From: Labyrinthula sp. Ha
Lineage: Eukaryota > Sar > Bigyra > Labyrinthulida > Labyrinthulaceae
Direction of reading: 5' to 3'
DNA: 64,000 nt
Assembly: GCA_015227615.1 (NCBI GenBank)
Contig: JAALGZ010000042.1
Coordinates: forward strand, 62,001-126,000
Below, piece after piece: positions 1 through 11,500 of the stretch (position 1 is the stretch's first letter; each line of letters opens with the position of its first letter). The notes beneath the pieces are model-generated. The model worked only from the letters and a program-made list of their open reading frames with translations. It ran no database searches and had not been told where the DNA came from. A program made the position numbers and the translations under genes.

Positions 1-2711
1 AAACATGGTAGCTTTCCTAATTCAAACAAGTAGAAAACTTCTTAGGTAAAAGAATATTAGCACTAACTTCTTTCAGGACAAGTTAAATAAGCTATTTTCC
101 GAAACCTCAGAAAACAAAAAATCTTATGGGTAACCCTAAGTTTCTCTTGTCCACTTACCATAATGCAAAACAACTTCTTCTGTAGAATACTCGTTCTCGA
201 GAAACTACTTCAAGAGCTTTGACTCTGAAGATGATACGAATTTAATTGTAGTAGTTAGAAAAAAACTAAATAAATTCTAATACAAATGCTTTCTAGAAGG
301 GAAGATAACGTGCATATGTGAATGCAATGAAAACCTATATATCGCTACTGTCATACCTTTTGAGCCAGATTTGGAATCTTATATTGTACTGAACCTTTTC
401 CCTTTAAGACTGAATATTAGACCTACAAATATTTTAAATAGATAGACAAATCATATTGTGATGCTGAAAAATAAAAAGGAATGTGATATTTCATTTTATA
501 TTTGATTGTTTTCATTTATCTCCAATTATGAATTCAATGAAAAGAATCTAACAAAACATTAACTAATTTATTAGAATAGATGAATACCATTAGTTTTATA
601 AGTAAATTATACCAAAAGTTGTTACTAATATGAGATGTATAATTATTTGAAATAAAACGGATATTGATGGTTTTAAGAAAAAAAATTAATGTACCTTAAG
701 AGCTTGAAATGTTTCACATTTACTTCGGGTTTCAACGTTTACCAAGAACTGTAGATACATTAGAAATTAAGAAGATGTATACATCCCTTAAAGAAGCATA
801 CGACAAAGCTCCAGAAGAAACCTGTATAAAACTGCAAACACAGCTCACATTAGGGTTTGTTATCGGACCAAGTCTAGCCAAATACAGATTCTTCAAAGGT
901 GTATATCCCATTACCACATTTTCCTCTACTTAGGAATCATATTTGATATAAACTTGTACAATCTATTAAGGAAAAACTAAGCCCCGATAGTACCACATAA
1001 AGAATTTTTGGAAAGCAGTTAGGTTAACTATTGATTGTATTGTGAATAACCTATATTTTCTAGTTGCAATTGTTTATGTAAGAAAATATAAATTAACACA
1101 AGCTAATGCAAATCAAGTGTATTTAAGTTTGAGTTTCACAGTGTTGAACTAAATAATATTTTTCTCTAAGAAACAATAAAACATTCCTTTACAACAGTTT
1201 ATAAAAATTTATATTTCGGACAGTCTGGGAGAAAATTTTCCTGTCATTAGAGAAACTGTTAATTTCTTTTAGAATTTATCGTGTAGCGAAGAACTCCTTG
1301 CTATACAGTAGTCACAAAACATCTATTTAAGAAATCATAGCTAGTCTAAAGAATTACTCGTGAAACTATTGAAGAAGTTATTGAGCAGAGAAAATAGAAA
1401 TACATGCACTGTATCCAACTCAAATGATACCTTTGTCTTTAAATTTCTTATTTTAATGATCTCTGTAAAAACACCAAGAAATGAAAGCCCATAAAAAAAC
1501 CTCCAATTTAAGAAAAAACGGACTGTATAATCCACAAAAAGTTAGAAAAATGATCTATGCAATAACAAAACATTTAGGTAATATTTTAATGGGTTTAGTC
1601 AGAATAGAGAAAAATGTTCTTATGAAAGTGAAAGAGATGCGTACGCAAAGGACGCTTGTTGAGAGGGGTCGGATTTTATTTATAGATAATTTATCCATAA
1701 TGTTCTTACCAATACATATTTTTTAAAAAAACTCATTATTAGAATATAGGTGGGCCACATGACTTGGTCCTACATTGATTATCAAATAATAATTAATGTG
1801 AAATCAAATTTATTTGCTTAGAATAAAAATCTGGGATTTCTAGTTGATGATCAGAAAGTAAAAGGGTTAAAATTTTCATAACTGGTAACAAATCAAAATC
1901 CTAATTTTTGTACAGAGAGATGTGAAAGGAAGGACCCGTTGAGTATAAATCCTTCTAATTCTTATTCATTTCGACTTCATATAGCTAGGGGCGACACTTA
2001 TTGACAAGAACTAGCAAGGTTAGTATAACATTTATTTGATATGATGATTAATTAAAGCTATAACATCGACAATTGCCAAAACATTTTCTAAACTAGGAAA
2101 GACACTTCTTTCATTGATTGCTATGATTAAGTTGTTGACAGTCTTTAGTACATGAAAACATGTATTGGTGTCATAATTATTATTAAGAAAATCTGAGTTA
2201 GACTCTAATATTTTAACACCTTGATATGTTATGAGGTCTCCTAAGAGAATAAAAGCAACGAGAAAATAATCCAAGGCAGTAAAAACAACCCGACTACTCG
2301 CATGAGTTCATTCCGATAAACGAAACCCTGTTATGTTTTCATCAGTTAGTAAATACAATATTGGTTTTATTTGTTTCTTAACAGAAAACTATGCCATTTA
2401 CTCTTGAAATCAGTGAACGCTACCATATATACATATTTTGGTTATCCACAAAGAAATTTTATCGCAACCGTCTTGAAGAAAGTTTAAAATTAAAGGATCA
2501 AAAGCTTATTTTCCTACATGATTAGCAAACAGGGTTCTATGAATAGAAAATTATTGAATTAAATTTGTTGGAAGGAGAAACAGGGTTCTTTCTTATAGGT
2601 TCTCGCTGTCAAAGTTCTACTACAGACTGTGTTACCAAACTTTACTGCTCATAGTTATGTACTGCCCAAAAAACATCAATAGTAGATTACCACCTCAATA
2701 AAGAAAAAAAT
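1..2711. other. AT-rich region with no supported gene
   Basis: I see no convincing coding region here. A 74-codon open frame at 709-933 has a phrase that faintly resembles the C-terminus of a mariner-type transposase, but it has no partner motifs. At 1753-1771 lies a copy of the phrase GGGCCACATGACTTGGTCC, which recurs almost unchanged near 14271. The right end (2663-2671) contains the TGCCCAAAA motif that probably belongs to the PPT1 promoter. Confidence 0.5.
2663..2671 (+). promoter_or_regulatory. TGCCCAAAA promoter motif, PPT1
   Basis: The motif TGCCCAAAA lies about 40 bp upstream of the PPT1-like start codon. The same core is found close upstream of the uracil phosphoribosyltransferase, BET1/ATG8, importin-alpha, membrane-protein and FYV7 genes of this window. 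The role is inferred from its recurrence and position. Confidence 0.5.
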
Positions 2712-3683
2712 ATGAATAGATTCCTCGCAATCATTGCGATAAGAATAGTGCTATCCGTCAGTACCCCGATACCTGTGATTATATCTCATGGCATGGGTGA
2801 TTCTTGCTTTAACCCTGGAATTAAATCTTTGTCTAAAGCTGTCTCTTCTTGGCTTTCCAATGCTGAAGTCCTCTGCGTTCCTCTTGGAGACTCACTAACA
2901 GACGACGCACTTCACTCTTTCTCGTTGACAATGACGGAGCAAGTAGAAGTGTATGCAAACAGGTTAAAAAAATTATCATTAGAAAATTCGTTTTCAAGTT
3001 ATAATGGACTTGGATTTAGCCAGGGCAACCTTCTACTTCGCGCATATGCGCAAAAGTACAATGAAAATCCGAGTTATCCGACGTTGAAAAACTTCATTTC
3101 AATTCATGGACCAATGCTTGGAGTTGCTGCTCTACCTAGATGTGATCCAGAGAACGCAATGTTTCCTCTGAACTATTTCTGCAAGTTGCTTCTCACGGTC
3201 AGCACCAGTCTAGCCTACAGTAACTACATCCAAAACCACTTAGCCCAGAGTAATTACCTTAGAAGTGTTTTTTACTATGATAGTTATATAAGAACAGAGT
3301 TTTTACCTCTATTGAATGGAGAAACGCAACAAGATTGTGGCAGTTTGGCTTCTTTAGAAAGTCTTGTATTGGTCAAAGCAGCTAATGATCAAATGGTCAA
3401 TCCCAAAGAAAGCGAATGGTTTGGATATTATAAACTACTTGCAACTGAACTGACTGATGAATTTATAGAGAAATATAACGAAACAACTTTTTATAAAAGG
3501 GATACATTTGGGTTGAGAACTTTGGATGAACAGAAAAAGTTGTTTTTTATTGAAACTCCTGGAGACCATCTACAAGTTTCAAATGACGCAATGAGAAGTT
3601 TAATTAAAACACATTTTGCATCTTCAAAGCGAATGATTTCAATTAAACGAAATTCTGATTTCTTTGAAGTGGTTGATGAATAG
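2712..3683 (+). CDS. PPT1: Palmitoyl-protein thioesterase (PPT1-like)
   Basis: A 323-residue alpha/beta hydrolase expected to remove palmitate from S-acylated proteins in the lysosome or vacuole. Residues 1-17 form a hydrophobic signal peptide. The family opening (PVIISHGMGDSC, 21-32) carries the oxyanion region. The nucleophile elbow is GFSQG (101-105) with Ser103, the acid is Asp226 in AANDQMVNP, and the base is His286 in TPGDHLQVS, so the catalytic triad is complete. The phrase SIHGPMLGVAALPRC (130-144) and the block around QSNYLRSVFYYDSYI (179-193) are also typical of PPT1. The length is close to the usual ~306 residues. The start ATG is the first in frame and is preceded by a TGCCCAAAA motif. 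The MLH3-like gene follows on the same strand. The family assignment is secure; the organelle is inferred from the signal peptide and the family. Confidence 0.92.
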   Translation: MNRFLAIIAIRIVLSVSTPIPVIISHGMGDSCFNPGIKSLSKAVSSWLSNAEVLCVPLGDSLTDDALHSFSLTMTEQVEVYANRLKKLSLENSFSSYNGLGFSQGNLLLRAYAQKYNENPSYPTLKNFISIHGPMLGVAALPRCDPENAMFPLNYFCKLLLTVSTSLAYSNYIQNHLAQSNYLRSVFYYDSYIRTEFLPLLNGETQQDCGSLASLESLVLVKAANDQMVNPKESEWFGYYKLLATELTDEFIEKYNETTFYKRDTFGLRTLDEQKKLFFIETPGDHLQVSNDAMRSLIKTHFASSKRMISIKRNSDFFEVVDE

Positions 3684-3707
3684 TTGCTCTTAACCGTTTA
3701 GTAAGAA

Positions 3708-5549
3708 ATGAACAAACTTGTTTTTAATTTTCCTCATGCGCTGAATAAAGGAACTTTCTGTATACTCTGGTTAATCTTGCTCTCCTGTAAAGTTTCTAAG
3801 AAAGTTCAGTTGGAATGTACGGAGGCTTTCATTCATGTAAATTATTATGTTTAGAATAGTCTTAAGGTAACTTTAGAAGATGTTTTATTTCAGTTATCAG
3901 AAATATCTAATATAGCACTTGAGAAGGCAACAGAAGGAACGTCTAACGATTTTGCGAAACGAGAATTATTGAGTTTTTTTCTACTTTTGAGCAAAAACAG
4001 TACTGTGCAAATCAGTTTAAAGCAGAAATTAGGCTTTGCTAGTGTTGATCTAGGAATTAAGAACTTTACTTATCAGCTGGAAAGTTTGCAGAATCTATTT
4101 TCAGGCAATTATTTTGACACAATGAAAGTTCAGTTCAAATCTATGGACCAAACTGTAAATGTTCACTCTAGAGGACATATTACTATGATTTTGACTTTTG
4201 TGGAAAAGCTTGTTATTTTCGATAAGAAATTATCAGTAGTTTTGAAGACACCTTCTGATGTGGCATCCTTTCGAGATAGGCAAGACGCAGTGGAAAATAG
4301 TGCACTGGTTGCTGTAGATTATCAAAAAGTGTTTCCTCACCTCCCTTCAGCTTCTGTAAATCTTGAAGTTACAACATATAAGAATAGAGAAAGATTGGAA
4401 AGTAAGCTTCTTGTGTTTTGCAATGGGTTACCCTGTACCTTGAATGTAGAACAAATGAAGAAGATGCAGCGTATGCTGAAAGTATTATGTTTAGACCTTA
4501 GAGCAGATGTTCACTCGAAACACATCTCGTTTATTGCGGTTTGCAAAGTCCAAACTAATGGAGCTGGTGTTGTGCATTTCATGTCCAGTACCAATGAACT
4601 TGAGGTTGACCCAGGTTGGGGTAATCAAGTCTTAGTTGGTGTGAAAACAGCTTGTCAAGAAATTAGAGAAAAAGCAAACTGTAAGAGATTGGCAAAAATC
4701 AGGCCTAAAATCAAAAAAAGAAAGATGCAACAAAGTTTCCGTTCATCAGGAGTACGAGCTTTAAAGTTTGGAGAACCAAAAATAAACAGTCCTTCTATTC
4801 AGAGGGCTGACAATAATGGCAAGAAAGCTGCTCAAGTGGAACATATAGACCAAATAGGGTGTTTCGCTCATTCAAATGAAGCCAAGCTTTCGCTTGAGAA
4901 AGGTGACTTAATAGCCGTGAATCTAGTGGGACAGTTTTCTAAAAAGTTTTTAGTGTGCAAGCTGGTTAAGGATGAGGAAACAAGGCTTCTAGTTTTTGAT
5001 CAACATGCAGTTGATGAGAGAGCCCATTTGGAGCAGTATCTAGAGTTATGGGAGCACGGCCACTGGAAAACAAATTTTTTTGAGTCTATTGCTTTAAATA
5101 AAAGTTTTGGTACAAGCCTAAGCGAAAGATTTCTTTTTCAAAAGATGAAACGTCGTATGGCTAGTATTGGAATAAAGATAAATACAAGAACTGCAAGACC
5201 ACTGTCAGATTGTTGTGTTACTTTAGAGCGGACGATTAGAATCTTTAACCGGCCTCTCGATAGCAAACAGATACTTTTAAGTCTAGCAAGACACCTGGAG
5301 AATAATAATGTTGACAATTCCCAGTGTGAAGTTGTCCTTGAAATTCTTAAAAGCGTTGCATGTCGTAACTCAGTTATGTTTGGTACAGAAATCTCATTTG
5401 AAAAAGCAGCAAAGCTTTTGAAAGAGCTTCAAAGTTGCAAGTTTCCTTTTCAGTGTGCTCATGGTCGGCCAAATGTCTTCCCATTTGCTCTCAAAAGAAA
5501 ACGGAAACTGCAAGAGCCCAGATTCCAATACCTTCACTTTTTAAAATAA
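3708..5549 (+). CDS. MLH3: MLH3-type MutL endonuclease, ATPase core missing
   Basis: The C-terminal half is a MutL endonuclease domain. It has the metal-binding motif DQHA-x2-E-x4-E (DQHAVDERAHLEQ, about 4999-5034), ACRNSVMFG, and the zinc/metal motif CAHGRPNVFPF. The upstream part (about 4390-4680) matches the MutL transducer domain of MLH3 (VFCNGLPC, then FIAVCKVQTNGAGVVHF). The frame is open from 3855 to 5549. Coding similarity reaches back to VTLEDVLFQL (3867-3896), the usual GTTVTVxNLFxxLP strand. The hallmark ATPase motifs DNGxG and GFRGEAL are absent, and the thioesterase gene leaves only about 280 bp for them. An ATG at 3708 opens the same frame up to a TAG at 3852, which a tiny GT-AG intron (3837-3854) could remove. 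A 27-nt GT-AG candidate also lies at 3867-3893. The 5' structure is therefore unresolved and the start given is tentative. It could be a real truncated protein or a decaying gene. Confidence 0.7.
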
Positions 5550-5588
5550 AGAATGTTGCTTGACTCTCTTAAGTTTTAACTCTTACTA

Positions 5589-6260
5589 TTAATCAGTTCC
5601 ATAGTAACGATCACCAAAATCTCCCAATCCGGGTACAATAAATTTATCTCCATTCAACTTTTCATCTACCACACAGGTAATAATTTTCACCTCTGGAAAT
5701 TTCTCCTGGATTTTTTCCAAACCTTCAGGACAGCTAATGACATTCGCAAAAACGCATTTATCTAATGGATATCCTGCTTCCTTCAACACCTCTAGTGCGC
5801 AAACAGAGCTGCCTCCAGTAGCAAGCATTGGGTCGCACAAAATGACTCCTTTTACTTTTTTCTTATCAGGAAGCTTAGAATAAAACAGCTTCGGTCTTTT
5901 TTCAGGATCACTTTCATCTCTCTGAATCAAAATTTTCCCTGAAAGGATTTCTGGGCAAAGTTTGCGTACAGTTTCAGAGAGGATTTCACCCGATCGTAGG
6001 ATAGAAATGGCGCAGACTGCACTGCACTTTTCAGATGAGTTGCAAAGTGCTGTAACAGTTCCACAAGGAGTTGTAAAAGTTTCTGGTTCTGAGAAAAATG
6101 CTAAGGCTTCTTCTGCAAGGATGGTGCAAAGGCGATCCGCACTTCTCGCAAAGAGCTGGTGAGAAGTAGATGTAGATCTGAGTTTACTCAAGAGAGTTGT
6201 AATTGATCGCGATGTACTGCAGTCGCTTAAGTTTGTTACTTCATTTATTGGTGACGCCAT
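5589..6260 (-). CDS. FUR1: Uracil phosphoribosyltransferase
   Basis: A 223-residue enzyme of pyrimidine salvage that joins uracil to PRPP to make UMP. The PRPP-binding loop is LCDPMLATGGSS (141-152), preceded by the strand KKVKGVI. The C-terminal uracil-binding segment VPGLGDFGDRYYGTD (209-223) is canonical. The segment CAISILRSGEILSETVRK (83-100) is the usual SILRAGxxL region. I chose the ATG at 6260 because the protein then has the normal family length; an open frame continues upstream to a TTG at 6308 but has no ATG there. The gene converges on the MLH3-like gene with about 40 bp between stops. A TTGCCCAAAAA motif lies about 96 bp upstream. Cytosolic; no targeting signal is seen. Confidence 0.95.
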   Translation of the reverse strand: MASPINEVTNLSDCSTSRSITTLLSKLRSTSTSHQLFARSADRLCTILAEEALAFFSEPETFTTPCGTVTALCNSSEKCSAVCAISILRSGEILSETVRKLCPEILSGKILIQRDESDPEKRPKLFYSKLPDKKKVKGVILCDPMLATGGSSVCALEVLKEAGYPLDKCVFANVISCPEGLEKIQEKFPEVKIITCVVDEKLNGDKFIVPGLGDFGDRYYGTD

Positions 6261-6355
6261 GGTGTATTTATCTAGGGTGGTTCGTTTTTTCCTCGATTTG
6301 TGTTCCAATTATTTGGGTATATGGTAATGTATCACTGTGTTTTTCAATCACTAAA

Positions 6356-6366
6356 TTGCCCAAAAA
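6356..6366 (+). promoter_or_regulatory. TTGCCCAAAA promoter motif, UPRT
   Basis: TTGCCCAAAAA lies about 96 bp upstream of the uracil phosphoribosyltransferase ATG, in opposite orientation to the gene. It sits in the 134-bp gap between that start and the 3' end of BET1. It is another instance of the recurring motif. Confidence 0.4.
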
Positions 6367-6394
6367 CAAAGTAAATAGATAACCTAAAAATAGC

Positions 6395-6763
6395 TTAAGT
6401 TAAGAGAAAGTATAAAAAGCAAAAGAACACAACGACACCAGATATTAAATAACATAAATACTTGGAACCACCAGCTTTCATCATTTCGTCTATTTTCTCC
6501 AGTGCGCCGGTCATCATTTCACCAACGGAACCGAATTGGTTTTCCATGTTGTCAAGATATGAGTTGTGCTGATTAACCTCTTGACCAATATCAAGCGCGA
6601 TGTGTTTAAGACTACTGATCTTCGAGCTAAGGCCGTCTATGTGCTCGTCGTTCTCCTTTTCATACAATCGTGCTGTTTCATCTGAAAAACTATTGCTATT
6701 TTGCTGGCTTCTATTCCCAAATAACTCGTTTCTACCTGTATTCATCCGATACCTTGAGCTCAT
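6395..6763 (-). CDS. BET1: Bet1-type Qc-SNARE
   Basis: A 122-residue tail-anchored SNARE expected to act in ER-Golgi vesicle fusion. Order: a short polar N-terminus; a SNARE helix at about 30-95 containing the Bet1 signature GLSSKISSLKHIALDIGQEV (44-63); a linker with Lys/Gly; and a C-terminal membrane anchor (about 102-121, YLCYLISGVVVFFCFLYFLL). The size matches Bet1 (about 118-142 residues). At the ionic zero layer I read His66 (EVNQHN), where animal Bet1 has Gln. As I recall, plant Bet1 homologues carry His there too. The ATG at 6763 is used; a TTG just before it extends the frame by one codon only. The gene diverges from ATG8 with a shared TTGCCCAAAA motif between them. Confidence 0.88.
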   Translation of the reverse strand: MSSRYRMNTGRNELFGNRSQQNSNSFSDETARLYEKENDEHIDGLSSKISSLKHIALDIGQEVNQHNSYLDNMENQFGSVGEMMTGALEKIDEMMKAGGSKYLCYLISGVVVFFCFLYFLLT

Positions 6764-6801
6764 CAAACTATCTATGTTAAGTTGTTCTTTTTCTTTAGCA
6801 A

Positions 6802-6811
6802 TTGCCCAAAA
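6802..6811 (+). promoter_or_regulatory. TTGCCCAAAA motif in the BET1/ATG8 divergent promoter
   Basis: TTGCCCAAAA lies in the 140-bp gap between the divergent BET1 (ATG 6763) and ATG8 (ATG 6904) genes. It is about 40 bp from one start and 90 bp from the other, so it could serve both. Confidence 0.5.
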
Positions 6812-6879
6812 CTTTTACAACTGGCCATATCTGGCTAAACGTCCAAAAAAGGCACTCTCACAAAACTAAAGAAGAATAA

Positions 6880-7260
<381 letters not shown>

Positions 7261-7292
7261 AAACTTGATTCTCTTGTAAATATCTTTTAGTC

Positions 7293-8573
7293 TTAAGTTT
7301 CAGTTAAAGGACTAATTGTAGGTTGTTTTTTCTGTTCCTTGATAGTTTTCTTACCGAACAGATTAACGCAAAGAACTTCGAAAACGTCATCTTTAAGCAA
7401 AAAATTGTTCAAGATTTTCTTTTTGTCAGTTTGAGTAAGTTCTTTGTTTTGTCTAACTTTCATATAATAAAGATCTTCAAGGTAGCAACTGTTTTTCAGC
7501 ACGAACTTTGTCGCTTCTCTTGTCTTGTGGTTGTGATGTCTTAATCTGGCTTTTAATCGTCTTCTTTGGACATCACGTTTTGCAACCTGAACACAAGAAA
7601 GAAACAATTCTTTGAAATGTCTATCATTTCGCTGATGATTCACAAATTCTGCTTGAGAAGATTCTCTTTTGATTCTTTCATCTTTCAGTTTGTCCTTAAG
7701 TGTCTTAATCTTTTCCTTGTAACTGAGAAGCTCTAACTGTTTTCGTTTTCCAAGTTCTGAAGTTTCGGTTGTTTTAGGCCTTTGATTGATTTCGTCTGTA
7801 GTATCAAAGGCTTCTGTGACCGGTTTTAATTGTGGCAGTCGTTTTTCTGATTGGGTTTTTCTGAGATTCATCTTTTCATCTCTTGTAAGCTCTGGTTTAG
7901 GTGCAGGTTTCACCTGGGTAGACAAGCGCCTTGCTAATTTCAATGTAAGATTCTCATTTTTGATTTTTGTTTTCTTACTCTTTACATTCTGAAGTCCACT
8001 CTGATTTTCCTGATGCAGTGCTAATCTTAGCTCGTGCTCAAGTTTCTTGTTCTTCTTTGTAAGCACCTCCACTCGATCAAAGGCCCAGGATTTCACTTGT
8101 TCCAAGGATTGCATTTCTTCGTTTAGAGTACGCATTTTCTTCGATTGTTCTAAATTAACCTCATCTAGCCGAACTGCCTCTCTTCTGAACCACTCCTTTT
8201 CATCTTCTAAAGTCTTGACCTTGGTGTCATTTCTTAGCTTCTCCTGACTCTCTGCCAGTTTCTCTCGTAAACTTTTAATTTTTGCTTTGGCATCATCAAT
8301 TTGATCACTGTAATTTTTTGTGAAAGCTTCTCGATGTTCCTCAAAAACACAATTTAAGTTTTCACCAACATTGGTTACAAGGTAGTCTAGTCTGTTGTGA
8401 AAGTTCATGACACGATCAAGGCTAAAATAAAGCAAGAGCTAGAGTTACCCTTCTATGCTGTAGATTTCTCTTAAATCGATTATTTCTTCGCATTTCTTGA
8501 CTACTAATTGCTGATTCCCTAAAGTAGGTGCTACGGAATTACTCTTGGGAGCAGTCAAAAAAGCATCACTCAT
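7293..8573 (-). CDS. Coiled-coil protein with a 27-nt intron
   Basis: The spliced reading is complement(join(7293..8421, 8449..8573)), giving 417 residues. Exon 1 starts at the ATG at 8573 (MSDAFLTAPKSNS). Removing the 27-nt GT-AG intron 8422-8448 fuses the frames as ...EIYSIEG-LDRVMNFHNRLD. Without splicing, exon 1 ends at a stop within the intron, and exon 2 has no ATG before Met at about 8408. The protein is hydrophilic with long heptad-rich helices (about residues 70-165 and 240-300, rich in Lys/Glu/Arg) separated by a basic, less structured linker (SGLQNVKSKKTKIKN and following). The phrase DEKEWFRREAVRLDEVN is reminiscent of CCDC proteins of centrosomes and basal bodies, but I cannot assign a family. 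No membrane segment is seen. Confidence 0.8.
8422..8448 (-). other. Ultra-short spliceosomal intron (27 nt)
   Basis: Read on the minus strand it begins GTAACTCTAG and ends TTTATTTTAG. It contains an in-frame stop. Its removal joins exon 1 (phase 2, ...GAA GG) to exon 2 (C CTT GAT ...) in one uninterrupted frame. Confidence 0.75.
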
Positions 8574-11500
8574 TTCTCGTTTTCCCCTTAATTGGCAAAA
8601 TCAACGGCTCACTAAAATTCAAAGTCTCATTGGGATAGTTATTGCAAGAAATTCTTGATTTATATCTCGTTTAGGTTAGCTATTTAATTAAAGTTGTTAT
8701 GATTAAGATTAAACTCTAAGTTACTTTAACATTGTCTGATAGTCTTATCGCACATGAATTCCTCTCTTACGTAGGGATGAAAGTGTTCTTTCATTCTGTT
8801 TTCTCATACGCAAGATTTATGTTTTCGGTTAACATAAATATTTTCAACCAGAAGAAACTCATAAAAGTAGATGGGTAGATTGAACTTTTCTTTTTGCAAC
8901 TTGTAAAATGAAGCTATTTATATTCTACTACCATGTGATCAACAGTAAATTATGCAGCTGAACGGATTAACATCACGTGTTAATTATTGCAGTACACAGT
9001 TTTGTTAAATATTACTATCTGTTATAGTTAGTGATCGAGTTTAAATTATTGAATATTCATAAGTAAATCGGTTACCTATATTTTTTTCATTGAGTGATTC
9101 GTTGGAGTTTCGAACTATTGCGAATGACAAGTATTAATTGTGTGATGATTAAAATGAGATTAGTGTCAGTTGATAAGAAGAAAAGTGTATTACCTCTTAT
9201 CGATAATCTAAACTAAAGCAAAGGTAAACTGGTTACTGACTTCTTTCATCGTAGTCAAACCCTCTTTATTACTATGTCTTCCCTGATACTTAATTCATGA
9301 TTCAAACTGGGTTCTATGTTTAGAGAAACATTATAGCGAACGAATTTCTTTTTGAGCACTAGTACAGCGTGCTCTAAATACAAAATTTAGCTTTGTTTGT
9401 CTAGTTTATCTAGAAAGCACTTTATCTTATGCATATATACTTAAAAAATACTTAGAGTAAGTTATTCCTCAGAATTGATAGTGCACAAAAAAGTCTGGTA
9501 ATTAGAATAGGAGTGTACGGTTGTAGCTTGAGTTCATTTAACAAGATCCAGTGCTAGCTTATGGAAGCCGATGTTTTTCACTAAACTGTGACTAATATAA
9601 CTTCTTAAATCTTGTTCCTGAGATGCCTAGAAAATATTAGTTTTGCCAAGTACCCATTCAGTCCATTAAAATAACCTAATTACACAAATTAGTTAACCAC
9701 ACCATTGAGCGCTTCAGAATAGGCTCTTCAAAGATCAGCATCTCATGAAGATTGTTAGTAAGAAAAAGAACTTGTAAAGTAAAGTTTTTCTCCTAGAATA
9801 TTCTAAGATCTAGGTTAAACTTCTTGAATCAGAGCATATTTACTTTGGTTATATAGATAGAAGCCCCATGCATCTCTGTCAATAGCAAAACGATTCCTTG
9901 AAGTTTGTGTTCGAACTTGATATAAGTCGATGTGAAGAGTAGGGGAGGTATCAATTATTAAATGTTCTAGGATTCTCAAACTCAAACAAACTCAGAGAAA
10001 ATTTTAGCATTTTTTTTAGATTTCTCACACTGTTTCAAATTTCCTCAATAAGGTATCCAGAAAGTTTTTGCTCCTCATTCAGAGAAAGTCAGGCGGTTCC
10101 TCATTCATCCATTTTTCATTTCTCGCTCTATGTGGTATATAGAATCACTCAGGCTCGCTCAGTCACTGAAAAATTCCCCAAAATGCAGAATGGGGCCACA
10201 TTGAGAGTCCAGTCTGCGCCACTAGGTGCAACCAGTACTTCAATTCAACCTTCCATTCCATAAGTTTCAGTTAATCTAAGATTTTCTGAGCAACAGTAAA
10301 CTATAAGGAACAAAATTCACTTTCAGCTACGGTTCGATTCTGGTTAAAGGCATTATAACTTAAACCTAATTCAAGAATCATCATTTACATCCTTTTATAT
10401 TTCTATTTCACCCCCATCTGCTTAGCACTGTCATATTAGTCCCAAGATTCGGACTACATTAGGCTCTAGGATACATTATACTCTCCATTTAGCTAAAAAG
10501 AATTCAATAATCCTATAGTTCTAATATCGAGTTCACTTAAAATACACGTAGCTGGAAGAGCATATATTAATAAAGTTTATAATTTCGTGTGCCGTGAATT
10601 TATTTTTTTTCTAGTCTTTTTTCATTACCCTTAGGGGTTATTTAACGACCAAATGAGCCCCATGGCAAAGAAAAAATATGGGGTCGCTATTAGGAAGATC
10701 TGTTCGTTCATTTTCTTGTTTACTTGCTTTTTAGAGCAGATATAATTGGGAATACTATCTAAAGCTCCAATGCTTATAGCTTTCATCAAATTCCAACATT
10801 TAACTATCTAATTAGACGTTAAGTTTTTCTTTCCATATTGAAGGTAAGTCATCCCACTATTTGCTATTGATTACACTTCACTATTCCTATATATTCTTGG
10901 CATTTCATGTATAACAATATTATTTTCTACACAATCCATTATCTTATCTTTTGTAGAATAGATCAATTCGCACAATCTTTATATTATTGATAAAGTTTGT
11001 GTTATGTTCTTCACTTTTCATTTGGGTATCTGCCTTTTAGTTTGTGAAAAGATCTGAAATCATCCACCACATCGAAGAAGGTAACAATAGATTGCATTGG
11101 AAGACACAGATGTTCCTACATTTTCATATAGTTCATAGGCTTCTGAAATTATTCAAAGATGTTTTAATTCTAGTTTATCTATATTCTCAGAATGTTTCTT
11201 AAATGAGAAGTGAATCAGTTGAGGTTTGCCTGTGATAATATTAATCAGCATCAATGTCTTGAATGATCTTGAGAAGCTGAGGTTGAAGACGTTATGTGAG
11301 TCAGTATGCATTTAACAATTATTAATGGCATAAATTTCACAGTATACTATACGCTTCCGATTTACATTTAACTGTCCGTGCATATAGTGTTTACTAAGCC
11401 ACCAGGATCCAGCTCTTCAGTGGAAATAGTTTCTTAAGTTTAAGGCAGTGTTCTACATTTAGAATTAAGATCTTATTCCATTTATACCTTTTGCATCGAT

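Noticed and set aside
709-933. 74-codon open frame with a phrase (LKEAYDKAPEETCIKLQTQL) like a mariner transposase tail
   Set aside because: Only one short phrase, no catalytic motifs, no terminal repeats found nearby; resemblance is from memory and weak.
3867-3893. 27-nt GT-AG candidate intron in MLH3
   Set aside because: Length and ends fit the other tiny introns, but the same bases encode VTLEDVLFQ, which fits the MutL GTxVxVxxLFxxLP strand; left undecided and not annotated as an intron.
10320-10345. GGTTCGATTC word resembling a tRNA B-box
   Set aside because: No tRNA cloverleaf can be drawn around it.
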